From positions 184,583 through 248,582 of the forward strand of contig MKST01000001.1 of assembly GCA_001897355.1 (NCBI GenBank): a stretch of 64,000 nt of DNA, read 5' to 3'. The number at the start of each line of letters is the position of its first letter. The first letter of the stretch is position 1. Both the position numbers and the translations under genes were made by a program. The stretch is from Solirubrobacterales bacterium 67-14 (GTDB taxonomy: Bacteria > Actinomycetota > Thermoleophilia > Solirubrobacterales > 70-9). The notes under the pieces are model-generated. The model ran no database searches. It saw only the letters and a program-made list of their open reading frames with translations, and had not been told where the DNA came from. Shown here one piece after another: positions 9,852 to 19,106 of this stretch.

Positions 9852-11363
9852 TTACTCGGTCACCATCTGGTCGGGAACAACCGCCGAGCAGCGCTCCTCG
9901 CCGGGGCAGAGGCTGTCGATCACGATTCTCGTTGCCCGGGCGGCGCCGGAAAACGGTTCGACCGAGATCAGTTCAGCCGAACGAAGCGAGCCATCGTCGT
10001 TGAAGCGCAGGTGGGCGAGGCCGATCTCCTGCTGGCCTGCGTCGAAGGCGCCGCCGGCGCCGATCGTGCCAGGGTTCACAACCACCGTCGGGCCGATCTT
10101 CTCCAGTTCCTGCTCGTGGGTGTGGCCCGTCGCGATGGTCAACGGCTGCCTGTAGCCGGCCTTGTCCAGCGCCTCGGCGAGCAGGATCGCCAGGGACTGC
10201 TGGTGGATCATAAGCAGGTTGGGCTTGTCCTTCAGCGAATCGAACCAGCGCAGCATCTGGCTGACCCACCTGGAAACCGTGGCCTCGGGATCGTCGAGGT
10301 CGTCGAGCGTGACGGCACGGTTTCCGAGCGGGCTGTCGCCGCCGTACTCGAGCGGGTCGGCCCAGCCGGCCACGGCGACTCCGTCCACTTCGATCACCGG
10401 AGGCGGTTTGAAACTGCCGTCGGGCCGCAAGGTCCCGTCGCGGCCGAGCACGGTCACGCCGTCGCTGGCCAGCTTGCGCATCAGCGCGGTCGAATCGTGG
10501 TTTCCGGATACCGCCACCACCCGGCGGCCGAGTGCCGCGACCCGGGGTGCGAGCAGGGCCGACTCGGCCGGGCTGCCGCGCTGGCCGAAATCGCCGACCA
10601 TCAGGACGGGCTGATCGCCGACCAGGCGGGAGACCGGTCGGATCACGAGCGGGTTCGCGTGGAGGTCCGAGCCCAGGTACATCTCCTTGCGGGCCGCTTC
10701 CGGCTCGCCGCCGGTCGCCAGCACCGCCCCGATGCTGCGGACGATGCTCTCGAATTCGGATCCGTACGGACTCTCGACGTCGGTCTGGTCGATCACCTCG
10801 AGGATCCGCTTCAGCTCGCCGCCCGAAGCGAAGAAAGTCGGATTGTCGAAGGAATTCCGATCCACCGCCGAGCGGGCGATCAAGCCCATGGTGATCGTCG
10901 CGCCGGCGAAGATGACCAGTCCGGCCAGCGGCAGCGCCCAGCGCGGGCGAAGCGAACGCCAGACCAGGGCCGCCAGCACGAGCAAGGCGAGCGCGACCGC
11001 CAGCGACCAGGCCAGGTTCCGCAGCACCGCGTCCCGCAGGCCGTTCCGGAGTTCGCCCTCGGTCGCGTCGATCACGCCCTGGTCCCCGTCGGCCGTACGC
11101 AGCAAGGCATCACGATTCAGGGAGCGCAGTTCGGCCCGGACCTTGAACGGGACCGGCGGACCCTCGAAGCGGATTCCCCAGTCGGCCACCGGCACGTAAC
11201 CCTCCATCCCCCCCGTGAGCGTCGGCGAGAGGCGGATCGCGACCTGGCCGAACTCGGTCGAGGCCTCGGTCGTCCCGGCCAGCCGCGGGCCGAGCAGCCC
11301 GGCGGCGGCGACGATCACGGCGGCGAGCAGGACCGCCCCCAGCCATTTGAGTGCTCCGACCAT
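9852..11363 (-). CDS. Membrane-anchored metallophosphoesterase
   Basis: GDFGQRG, SGNHDS and GHTHEQE metallophosphoesterase motifs; two N-terminal TM segments; start placed at ATG 11363 (MVGALKWLG) rather than the ORF-track start. Confidence 0.8.
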   Translation of the reverse strand: MVGALKWLGAVLLAAVIVAAAGLLGPRLAGTTEASTEFGQVAIRLSPTLTGGMEGYVPVADWGIRFEGPPVPFKVRAELRSLNRDALLRTADGDQGVIDATEGELRNGLRDAVLRNLAWSLAVALALLVLAALVWRSLRPRWALPLAGLVIFAGATITMGLIARSAVDRNSFDNPTFFASGGELKRILEVIDQTDVESPYGSEFESIVRSIGAVLATGGEPEAARKEMYLGSDLHANPLVIRPVSRLVGDQPVLMVGDFGQRGSPAESALLAPRVAALGRRVVAVSGNHDSTALMRKLASDGVTVLGRDGTLRPDGSFKPPPVIEVDGVAVAGWADPLEYGGDSPLGNRAVTLDDLDDPEATVSRWVSQMLRWFDSLKDKPNLLMIHQQSLAILLAEALDKAGYRQPLTIATGHTHEQELEKIGPTVVVNPGTIGAGGAFDAGQQEIGLAHLRFNDDGSLRSAELISVEPFSGAARATRIVIDSLCPGEERCSAVVPDQMVTE

Positions 11364-11418
11364 GCCTTCATGAGTAACAGGCCGGGCCGAGGAGGGCATC
11401 GGCGACCGTGAAGCATCG

Positions 11419-13620
11419 ATGAACTCTCGGCTCGTTCTCACGGAAATCTCAGCTTCGATTCCTAGGTTTCCCGAGGTGGAGCGAAACTCGAGAACCGAGC
11501 TGGTCATGGCCATTGTGGCCGTGGGCCTGTTCGCTGCGGTTCTCTGGTTCGGTCCATCCTTGGCCCGGGCCGCGGACGTAGGCCCGGGGGACGCAACGAC
11601 CAGCAACCGCACCCCCCATGAGGTGCTGGTCCGATTCCGCCCCGGTACGACCACGGGATCCCGTCAACGGATCCTGGCGTCGGCCGGGGCGGATGACGTC
11701 AACGCGATCTCCGGCCTGCCTCGGGCTCGGCGGATAGAACTCGAAGACGGCCAGACGATCTCCGAAGCTCTCGAAGAGCTGAGGGAGGACGACGAGGTCG
11801 CCTGGGCCCAGCCGAACATCGTCGGTCACATCGCGGAAACCCCTGACGATCCCGACTTCAGCCAGCTCTGGGGCTTCCGCAACACCGGTCAGAACGTGGC
11901 AGGAACCGCCGGGACTGCCGACGCCGACGCCGATGTCGACGAAGCCTGGGACACCAGCACCGGCGCCGGGGCGAGAATCGCGGTGGTCGACACCGGGGTC
12001 GACGCGACCAGCCCAGATCTCGAAGACGAGGTCGACCAGAGCCTGAGCAAGAACTTCGCCGCCTCGATCGCGACCGGCAACGTCGATTCGTCGGACTGGG
12101 CCGACCAGAACGGCCACGGCACCCATGTGGCCGGCACGATCGCCGCCGAGGGAGACAACGGGATCGGCGTCGCCGGCACCAGCTGGGACACGGACCTCGT
12201 GGCGGTGCGAGCCTGCGACTTCGATGGGTACTGCGACACGGCGACGGTCGCCTCGGCGCTCGCCTACGCCGGCAGCGTCGGGGCGCGGGCGGTCAATGTG
12301 AGCCTCGGCTTCAGCGGCACCGCCTCCGAGGCGAGTGCGCTCCGCAGCGCGATCGCCCAGTACCCGGACACGCTCTATGTGGTCGCCGCCGGCAACGACA
12401 GCGAGAACGTCGAACAGACTCAGACCTGGCCCTGCAGCCTCGATCTCGACAACGTGATCTGCGTCGCTGCCACCGACCAGGAGGATCAGCTGGCCGACTT
12501 CTCCAACTACGGCTCGAGTTCGGTCGATCTCGGTGCCCCGGGGGAGAACATCCTCAGCACGGTCCCGAAGATCGAGGAGAAGACCGACGACGAACTCGGC
12601 AACGGACTTTCGGGTTGGAGCCAGAGCCCTTCTGGAGGCTGGACCCTCGGATCGCTCACCAACGGTGACCCATACATCCACCTGAACGTCAGCGGCAGCA
12701 CCACCAACGCGACCCTGACCACCGAGACCCTCGACTTCTCCGGCGACAGCAGCTGCTCCTCAACCTACTACCTGAGCGCCCGCCTGAGGACCGGCCAGTC
12801 GCTGACCGAGCAGTACTCGACCGACGGGGGCAGCACCTGGCAGAGCCCCGGTCCCTACGGCGCGATCACCTCCCAGAGCGGGATCGACGACGAGCAGTTC
12901 TACGAAATGAGCAGCTGGCTCGGTGCTGCCGACGGTGATGACGGGGTCCTCGTTCGTTTCCGCTACGCCAGCACCGGAGCCAGCTCCCAGGCACCGAGCA
13001 TCGACATCGCCTACCCGCTGGTCAGCTGCATCGGCACGCAGTCAGCGGCCGGCAGCTACGACATATACAGCGGCACCTCGATGGCGACACCGCAGGTGAC
13101 CGGTGCCGCTGCCCTGTTGGACGGGTACCTGCCGAGCCTGGATGCCCAACAGGCGAGGGACGCGCTGCTCTCATCGGTCAACGAGTTGAGGTCGCTTGAC
13201 GGCAAGACCGTGACCGGCGGCCGGCTCAACGTGGCAGCGGCCCTCAGGGCCGCGGCCGAGGAAAGCTCCGGTGACGACAACGACAACTCCGAGGACACCG
13301 GCAGGGGCGGCACCACGGTCGTGGCGGGCGCTCGGATGCGGATCGTCGCGATTTCCCGGACCGCGAACGGGCGGGCCAGGATCAAGGTGCGGGTCTCGAA
13401 GGCCGGCAAGCTCTGGATCAAGGGCACGAGGACGGTGGCCGGGCGGACCCGCAAGCTCACCTCGGCAGCGACCGTGACGCTGCCTGTCGTTTCGAGGGGG
13501 CGAGCTGCCCGCCGGCTCCGGAAGCGGCTCCGCAGCCGGGTCTACGTGACGGTTGGCTACCGGCCGACCGGCGGCAAGAGTCGCTTCCGCCACCGCTGGA
13601 TCACCCTGAACCGCCGGTGA
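11419..13620 (+). CDS. Secreted S8 family (subtilisin-like) serine peptidase with basic C-terminal module
   Basis: Catalytic triad motifs VVDTGVD, NGHGTHVAGT, SGTSMATPQV; N-terminal TM/signal segment; the start may be slightly downstream of 11419. Confidence 0.92.
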   Translation: MNSRLVLTEISASIPRFPEVERNSRTELVMAIVAVGLFAAVLWFGPSLARAADVGPGDATTSNRTPHEVLVRFRPGTTTGSRQRILASAGADDVNAISGLPRARRIELEDGQTISEALEELREDDEVAWAQPNIVGHIAETPDDPDFSQLWGFRNTGQNVAGTAGTADADADVDEAWDTSTGAGARIAVVDTGVDATSPDLEDEVDQSLSKNFAASIATGNVDSSDWADQNGHGTHVAGTIAAEGDNGIGVAGTSWDTDLVAVRACDFDGYCDTATVASALAYAGSVGARAVNVSLGFSGTASEASALRSAIAQYPDTLYVVAAGNDSENVEQTQTWPCSLDLDNVICVAATDQEDQLADFSNYGSSSVDLGAPGENILSTVPKIEEKTDDELGNGLSGWSQSPSGGWTLGSLTNGDPYIHLNVSGSTTNATLTTETLDFSGDSSCSSTYYLSARLRTGQSLTEQYSTDGGSTWQSPGPYGAITSQSGIDDEQFYEMSSWLGAADGDDGVLVRFRYASTGASSQAPSIDIAYPLVSCIGTQSAAGSYDIYSGTSMATPQVTGAAALLDGYLPSLDAQQARDALLSSVNELRSLDGKTVTGGRLNVAAALRAAAEESSGDDNDNSEDTGRGGTTVVAGARMRIVAISRTANGRARIKVRVSKAGKLWIKGTRTVAGRTRKLTSAATVTLPVVSRGRAARRLRKRLRSRVYVTVGYRPTGGKSRFRHRWITLNRR

Positions 13621-14508
13621 TCAGGCTTCGGCCAGGACGGCCGCCATGGCGCGTGGCTCGACCCCGAGCGACTCGAGATCGGTGGTGCCGCGGCGGCTGA
13701 CCATCGAGACTCGCATCAACTCTGCTTCCTGCCAGGTCGCGAAGGCGTTCTCGCCGACCAGCCGGTGGATCGCGGTCAGCCCGAGGTGGACCAGCTGGAG
13801 CGGGACCCGGATAACCGGCCGTGGCCGTCCCGCGAGAAGGCCGACCAGTTCCGCCATCTCGGCGTAGGTCATGGTCTCGGGGCCGGCCAGCTCGTAGAGA
13901 TGGTCGCCGGGGCCATCGCCGTTCAGCGAGTTCTCGACCGCCCGCGCGACATCATCGGCCCAGACCGGCTGGTAGCGCGACTTGCCGTTGCCGGAGATCG
14001 GGATCGCGGGCAGGAAGGAAAAGCGGCGTAACAGCGTGATCCAGGGATCGGAGTGGTCGAAGACGATCGAGGGCCGGAAGATCGTCGAATCGAGTTTCGC
14101 CTTGGCGACCGCTTGTTCGGCGACCCACTTGGCGCGGAAGAAGCGGGTGCGCTGGACCGCCGACGCATTGAGGGCGCTGAAGAAGACGAAGCGCTTCACG
14201 CCGGCCCGCTCGGCCGCTTCGAGCAGCCGGATCGTGGCCAGGCCGTTCAGCTCCTCGACCCGGTACGGAGGCTGATCACGAACCGTGGCAGCGAGGTGAA
14301 CCACCGTGTCCACACCCCGCATCGCCTGGCGCAGCATGTACGGGTCGCGGAGCTCGCGCAGGTCGCCCATCGTGATCTGCACGTCAACCCGGTGGTCTCC
14401 CAGCTTGCGGGGTTCACGGAGCAGGCAGCGCACCTGATGGCCCTCCTCGAGCAGGCGGGGCAGGAGGCGGGAGCCGATCGATCCTGTGGCACCGGTGAGA
14501 AGGATCAC
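13621..14508 (-). CDS. NAD(P)H-binding protein (NmrA/complex I NDUFA9-like atypical SDR)
   Basis: MILLTGATGSIGSRLLPRLLEEGHQVRCLLREPRKL. Confidence 0.88.
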   Translation of the reverse strand: MILLTGATGSIGSRLLPRLLEEGHQVRCLLREPRKLGDHRVDVQITMGDLRELRDPYMLRQAMRGVDTVVHLAATVRDQPPYRVEELNGLATIRLLEAAERAGVKRFVFFSALNASAVQRTRFFRAKWVAEQAVAKAKLDSTIFRPSIVFDHSDPWITLLRRFSFLPAIPISGNGKSRYQPVWADDVARAVENSLNGDGPGDHLYELAGPETMTYAEMAELVGLLAGRPRPVIRVPLQLVHLGLTAIHRLVGENAFATWQEAELMRVSMVSRRGTTDLESLGVEPRAMAAVLAEA

Positions 14509-14521
14509 GAGGCGCAGTCTA
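14506..14521 (-). promoter_or_regulatory. Leaderless-type -10 TAGACT-N7-GTG
   Basis: On the minus strand, TAGACT (14521-14516), 7 nt, GTG start at 14508. Confidence 0.45.
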
Positions 14522-14605
14522 CGGGCCCGTGCTGCTCGGCAGAGCGGCGGCGAAGGTGTGGCAATCGTAACTTCCGCGAGGTGAAGGTTCGGGGCGGGCG
14601 ATGTC

Positions 14606-14621
14606 TAATATGCGGTCCATG
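14606..14621 (+). promoter_or_regulatory. Leaderless-type -10 TAATAT-N7-ATG for ferredoxin
   Basis: TAATAT 14606-14611, ATG 14619. Confidence 0.5.
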
Positions 14622-14882
14622 AGTTACGTCATCGCAGAGCCATGCATCGGTCAAAAGGACAATTCCTGCGTCGAGGTATGTCCGGTGGACTGCATCCACC
14701 CGACCCCGGATGAGCCTGGCTACGAAGCGGCGGAAATGCTCTACATCGACCCGGACGAGTGCATCGACTGCGACGCCTGCGTCGAGGCTTGCCCGGTCGA
14801 CGCCTGCTTCGCCGAAGACCAGCTCCCGGCCGAATGGGCGCACTTCGCCGAGAAAAACGCCCAGTACTTCCAGCAGGCTTAA
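14619..14882 (+). CDS. fdxA: Ferredoxin, 4Fe-4S/3Fe-4S (FdxA-like)
   Basis: [28 protein letters not shown]...[20 protein letters not shown]; start chosen at 14619. Confidence 0.93.
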   Translation: MSYVIAEPCIGQKDNSCVEVCPVDCIHPTPDEPGYEAAEMLYIDPDECIDCDACVEACPVDACFAEDQLPAEWAHFAEKNAQYFQQA

Positions 14883-14993
14883 CTGCAGTCGCGCCAGCGG
14901 AGCTGGCGCTCCCAAAGCTTTCACATCTGCGAATCCCTTCAGATTGAGCAGGCACCCCGCTGGCCCACAGAAGCAAATGACGGATGGGCCAGC
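14879..14993 (+). repeat. Dual-hairpin 3' element, copy 1
   Basis: TTAACTGCAGTC overlapping the fdxA stop, hairpin 1 GCGCCAGC-GGA-GCTGGCGC, hairpin 2 GCTGGCCCA-17nt-TGGGCCAGC with loop CAGAAGCAAATGACGGA. Confidence 0.6.
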
Positions 14994-15011
14994 TCAGTTT
15001 GGGGCGGGTGG

Positions 15012-16169
15012 CTAAATAACGGGGAGTTCGCGGGCGTTGGCGCCCATCTTTGGGGCCAGCTCGGGGGCGGCGGCTTGGACCGTCTGAATCATCGGTAGTT
15101 CTCGGGGTGAGGCGGCGATGAGCTTGCGGGCGATCTCGACGATCGCCTGACCGGCCGGAGAATCCGGCTGATCGACTGAAAGCGGGTTGCCGACGTCGGC
15201 ATGCTCGCGAAGCTCCTCCGAGAGCGGCACGGTGCCGAGCAGCGGCACCTCGAGCTCGTCGGCCAAGAGCTGGCCGCCACCCTCGCCGAAGACGTTGAAG
15301 GTCTCGCCCGACGGGGTGGTGAAGCCCGACATGTTCTCGATGATGCCCATCACTTCGAGATCGACCTTGGCCGCCATCTCGGCCGAGCGGCGGGCGACCG
15401 ACTGGGCGGCCGGCTGCGGCGTGGTCACGATCGCGATCTTGGCCTGCGGCAGGAGCTGGGCCAGGGTCATGGCGATGTCGCCGGTGCCGGGCGGCAGGTC
15501 GAGCAGCAGGTAATCGAGCTCGCCCCAGGCGACATCCTCGAGGAACTGCTGGATCGCCTTGTGGAGCATCGGGCCACGCCAGACCACGGCCGAGTTCTGC
15601 TCGACGAAGTAGCCGATCGACATGGTCTTGACCCCTGAGTCGGCCACCGGCGGCATGATCTTCCGCTCCGAGTTCACTTCCGGCTTCTGGTCGACCCCGA
15701 GCATGCGGGGGATCGAATACCCGTAGACGTCGCAGTCGAGGGCGCCGGCGTTCTGGCCCTCGGCCTGGAGCGCGGCGGCCAGGTTCGCGGTCATGGTCGA
15801 CTTGCCGACCCCGCCCTTGCCCGAGGCAACGCAGATCACGTTCTTGACTTGGGCCAGGGCACCCTCTGGCAGCTTGCCGCGGCCGAGCGTGTCGCGCAGC
15901 CCGGCCTTCTCGTCGTCCGAGAGGACATCGAAACCGACCCCGACCCCCGTGACCCCTTCGAGTGAGGAGACTTGCTTGACCACGGCCTCCTGGAAATGGG
16001 AACGGATCGGGCACCCCGGGGTGGTCAGGGAGACGGTCACGTTGACCTGGCCATCGTCCTTGATCTCGATGCTGCGGACCATGCCGAGTTCGACGATGTT
16101 GCGGCGCAGTTCGGGGTCGATGACCGCCGTCAGCTTCTCTTCAATCTGCTCTTCGGTCGGGAGGGACAT
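15012..16169 (-). CDS. Mrp/NBP35 family iron-sulfur carrier ATPase (ApbC)
   Basis: ASGKGGVGKSTMTANLA P-loop and N-terminal MIP18/DUF59-like domain (EEKLTAVIDPELRRNIVELGMV). Confidence 0.93.
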   Translation of the reverse strand: MSLPTEEQIEEKLTAVIDPELRRNIVELGMVRSIEIKDDGQVNVTVSLTTPGCPIRSHFQEAVVKQVSSLEGVTGVGVGFDVLSDDEKAGLRDTLGRGKLPEGALAQVKNVICVASGKGGVGKSTMTANLAAALQAEGQNAGALDCDVYGYSIPRMLGVDQKPEVNSERKIMPPVADSGVKTMSIGYFVEQNSAVVWRGPMLHKAIQQFLEDVAWGELDYLLLDLPPGTGDIAMTLAQLLPQAKIAIVTTPQPAAQSVARRSAEMAAKVDLEVMGIIENMSGFTTPSGETFNVFGEGGGQLLADELEVPLLGTVPLSEELREHADVGNPLSVDQPDSPAGQAIVEIARKLIAASPRELPMIQTVQAAAPELAPKMGANARELPVI

Positions 16170-16274
16170 GCCCTGATTCTCGCAAAGCCGCAGGGTCGGC
16201 CGCGGCAAGGAGGGGGGAGAGAATCGATCCCCGGTCGCTTAGTCGGGCAGATGACCCCGACCAAGGAGCCCAGA

Positions 16275-18476
16275 ATGGCATTCCGGAATCGCGTTGCCGC
16301 ACTGGCGGTATTTTTGCTCGCCCTGACCTTTCTCGCGATCTCCGCGGTGGCCGCCACGGACGGCGCTGCGGCGGCCCGGTACGTGGTTGCGCAATGCGGC
16401 TGGCATGCCGGCCAGGACGCGAGCTGGTTTGACTCCAGCGCCGACAAGTTCGGCAAGAGCTCTTACTGCCAGACGCCGGAGTCGGCCGACCCCTTCGAGG
16501 GGGTGCACTTGATCAGCCAGGTGAAGTCGTCCACCTCGACCGTGGGTGGAACCCGGTTCTCCTCTTGGCGCTGGCAGGCTCCGAGCGGGACCGGGATCGT
16601 GAACGTCCACGGCCAGCGCTGGCAGTACCTGCGCGAGGGTTTCCAGCACCGCCTCGGTGGCGTGCCGCAGAACGGCACCTTCAAGCCCTTCCTCGAACTC
16701 GACACCAGCGACGGGACCAAGCGGGATTTCTGGCAGGGCTTCTCGCCCTATGCCCGGGCCTTCGAAAGCCGGCTGGTCTGTTACCGCCCCTCGGAGAAGA
16801 CCTGCGCCGCCAACGGGACCATCCTCGCCGGGGTCCGTTCGCTCACCATTTCGATCGATGACGCGGCCAAGCCGACCGCACAGGTCAGTGGTCCCCTGAC
16901 CGGGACCGGCTGGCTCCGTGGGATCCAGTCGCTGACCTTCAGCAACAAGGACACCGGGGCCGGGCTGCGTTTCGCCCAGACCCTGGTCGACGGGTCGCTG
17001 CGGGCGAACTCGGAGATGAACTGCGCCAAGGTGATGGTCTCGGGCCAATGGCAAGGGACCAAGATGCAGCCCTGCCCGACCACGGCGACCGGCAGCCAGT
17101 CACTCGACACCCGGACCCTCGCCGACGGCCCGCACAAGCTCCGGCATTGCGCCCTCGACTTCGCCGGCAGCTCGGGTTGCGCGGCGGAACGCACGATCCG
17201 GATTGACAACAATCCGCCGGCCGGACCGAAGGGCCTGGCCGTGGCCGGCGGAGACGGCTGGCACCGGGCCAACGGCTTCGACATTTCCTGGACCAACCCG
17301 GACCAGGGCGCAGGCGCACCGATCGTGGCCAGCTTCTTCCGGCTGTCCGGGCCGGACGGGTACTCCGGCGGCCCCTGGGGCCGGTACGGGTCGGGGAAGA
17401 TCGGCGGGATCCAGGTGCCGGGGCCAGGAGAGTTCAAGGTCAAGGTCTGGCTGGCCGACCAGGCCGGCAACTCGAGCGAATCGCACGCGGCCGAGGCCAC
17501 GCTGCGGCTTGACGACGTGCCGCCGACCGGGTACTTCGCCGACCCGCCCGAAGACGATCCGGCGCTGATCGAGGTGCCGGTCGCCGACCGATACTCCGGG
17601 GTGGCCGGCGGCAGCATCGCCTGGCGGGATGCCGCCGGCGCCGGCTGGCACTCGATCCCGACCGTCTACCAGGCGAATCACTCGCGGCTCCAGGCCCGCT
17701 TCCCCGACGACCTGCCGCGCGGATCGTTCGTGTTGCGGGCGGCGATCGCCGACGAGGCGGGCAACTTCACGGTGACCGACCGGCGGGCGAACGGATCGCA
17801 GATGGTCGTGAAGACGCCCCTTCGGGACGAGACCTCGATCACTGCGACCCTGTCCGGGCGGGACCGCCCGGCGGCCGGGCGGATCGAACTCGGATACGGC
17901 CAGCGTGCGCACCTGGCCGGCCGGCTCACCGGTGCCGAGGGCGGCGGCATCGGCGGGGCGGAGCTGACCGTGACCGAGACGGCCTATCCCGGCTCCCGCC
18001 AGAAGGCAACCACGCACACGGTTCGCTCCGATGACCGCGGCTTCTTCGAGCTGTCGCTGCCGCGTGGCCCCGGCCGCCAGGTCAGCGTCGGCTTCGACGG
18101 GACCAAACTGCTCGAGGAATCGAACTCCGGCGCGCTGGAGCTGAAGGTGAGGGGGAGCCTGGGCTTCCGGGCCAAGCCGAAGCGGCTGAAGACCGGGCAG
18201 CGGGTCCTCTTCCGGGGCCGAGTCCAGGCCCGGGGCGCCTGGCACCCGGCCCACGGCAACCTGGTGCAGATCCAGTACTTCGAGGAGTCGGCCCGACGCT
18301 GGCGGCCGGTCGTCTTGACCCGGACCGATCGGTTCGGGCGCTACCGGGCCGGCTACCGGTTCCGGTACATCACCGGCGTGGCCCGGATCCGGCTGCGCGC
18401 GCTCCTCGTCCCCTCGCCTCGCTTCCCCTACGGCGGGGCATCCTCGAAGCCGGTGGTCATCCGGGTTCGAGGTTAG
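16275..18476 (+). CDS. Secreted multi-domain Ig/bacterial-carboxypeptidase-regulatory-like protein
   Basis: SD AAGGAG at 16262, signal peptide MAFRNRVAALAVFLLALTFLAISAVAATDG, long beta-rich ectodomain. Confidence 0.7.
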   Translation: MAFRNRVAALAVFLLALTFLAISAVAATDGAAAARYVVAQCGWHAGQDASWFDSSADKFGKSSYCQTPESADPFEGVHLISQVKSSTSTVGGTRFSSWRWQAPSGTGIVNVHGQRWQYLREGFQHRLGGVPQNGTFKPFLELDTSDGTKRDFWQGFSPYARAFESRLVCYRPSEKTCAANGTILAGVRSLTISIDDAAKPTAQVSGPLTGTGWLRGIQSLTFSNKDTGAGLRFAQTLVDGSLRANSEMNCAKVMVSGQWQGTKMQPCPTTATGSQSLDTRTLADGPHKLRHCALDFAGSSGCAAERTIRIDNNPPAGPKGLAVAGGDGWHRANGFDISWTNPDQGAGAPIVASFFRLSGPDGYSGGPWGRYGSGKIGGIQVPGPGEFKVKVWLADQAGNSSESHAAEATLRLDDVPPTGYFADPPEDDPALIEVPVADRYSGVAGGSIAWRDAAGAGWHSIPTVYQANHSRLQARFPDDLPRGSFVLRAAIADEAGNFTVTDRRANGSQMVVKTPLRDETSITATLSGRDRPAAGRIELGYGQRAHLAGRLTGAEGGGIGGAELTVTETAYPGSRQKATTHTVRSDDRGFFELSLPRGPGRQVSVGFDGTKLLEESNSGALELKVRGSLGFRAKPKRLKTGQRVLFRGRVQARGAWHPAHGNLVQIQYFEESARRWRPVVLTRTDRFGRYRAGYRFRYITGVARIRLRALLVPSPRFPYGGASSKPVVIRVRG

Positions 18477-18487
18477 AAGGCGTGGGC

Positions 18488-18534
18488 GGGTGCTTCGAGT
18501 TAATTCAGTTCTCGCTAACAAAGTCGAAGCACCC
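18488..18534. repeat. Intergenic inverted repeat
   Basis: GGGTGCTTCGA (18488-18498) / TCGAAGCACCC (18524-18534), inner GTTA/TAAC. Confidence 0.6.
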
Positions 18535-18561
18535 GGGGCATCCCGGTTGGATTGCCGGGTT

Positions 18562-18593
18562 GGGCGGCCGCCGCGATCCTGCGGCGGCCGCCC
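18562..18593. terminator. 13-bp perfect GC hairpin, likely terminator of the 44-aa minus-strand ORF
   Basis: GGGCGGCCGCCGC-GATCCT-GCGGCGGCCGCCC. Confidence 0.55.
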
Positions 18594-18605
18594 AGGCCCG
18601 TCAGG

Positions 18606-18740
18606 TCAGATTCCGAAGATCCTGACCAGCAGGGGCAGCGCGATGGCCATCCCCACCAGGGCTCCGACCAGCATGCCGAAGGCGGCGCGAACGCCGGTCT
18701 CCTCGGTCATCGGTCTCACCACGTGTCTGTCCAGATCCAT
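18606..18740 (-). CDS. Putative 44-aa single-pass membrane microprotein (not in ORF track)
   Basis: MDLDRHVVRPMTEETGVRAAFGMLVGALVGMAIALPLLVRIFGI*; strong SD AAGGAGG 6-7 nt upstream of ATG; hydrophobic C-terminal helix. Confidence 0.6.
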   Translation of the reverse strand: MDLDRHVVRPMTEETGVRAAFGMLVGALVGMAIALPLLVRIFGI

Positions 18741-18919
18741 GGGTACCTCCTTCTTCGTCATGCCTGCGGGGTTAGCTGACGGGCTCGCGCTGAAGAAGCG
18801 GCGCTACGGGCCAGGTGGTCCGATTCGCCCCCGGCGACCGGTTTACACCGGTTGCCAATGGTTCCCCCGCTCCGTCACCTCGGTGACGGATTAGGCGTAT
18901 GTGTCTGAACACGACCATC

Positions 18920-19039
18920 TTAACTGCATGTCATCCGGTCTACGCCGGATGACCACAGAAACCCGCCCCTCCCACTCGAATCAAGGAATGGTTGGGAGGG
19001 GCTCTGTGGGGTGAATGGTTGGGAGGGGCTCTGTGGGGT
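18920..19039 (+). repeat. Dual-hairpin 3' element, copy 2 with duplicated right arm
   Basis: TTAACTGCATGT, hairpin 1 CATCCGG-TCTACG-CCGGATG, linker with AACCCG, hairpin 2 GCCCCTCCCA-18nt-TGGGAGGGGC; a 27-bp unit is tandemly repeated at 18986-19012/19013-19039. Confidence 0.65.
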
Positions 19040-19070
19040 GGTTGCAAAGTTTCGGTCCGTTCGGTAAGTT

Positions 19071-19086
19071 GTTGACACGCGTCAAC
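19071..19086. promoter_or_regulatory. Operator-like dyad upstream of sulfatase
   Basis: GTTGAC-ACGC-GTCAAC, nested within AAGTTG...CAACTT. Confidence 0.35.
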
Positions 19087-19106
19087 TTTGTCTTTGGGAG
19101 GCAATC

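Noticed and set aside
9315-11411. 698-aa plus-strand ORF overlapping GH26-like and metallophosphoesterase genes
   Set aside because: Antisense to well-supported minus-strand genes; composition typical of a GC-rich shadow ORF.
15972-16274. N-terminal extension of the Ig-like secreted protein in the ORF track
   Set aside because: Overlaps the mrp gene on the opposite strand; signal peptide and SD support a start at 16275.
18986-19039. Possible CRISPR or satellite array
   Set aside because: Only two contiguous units explained as duplication of a hairpin arm.
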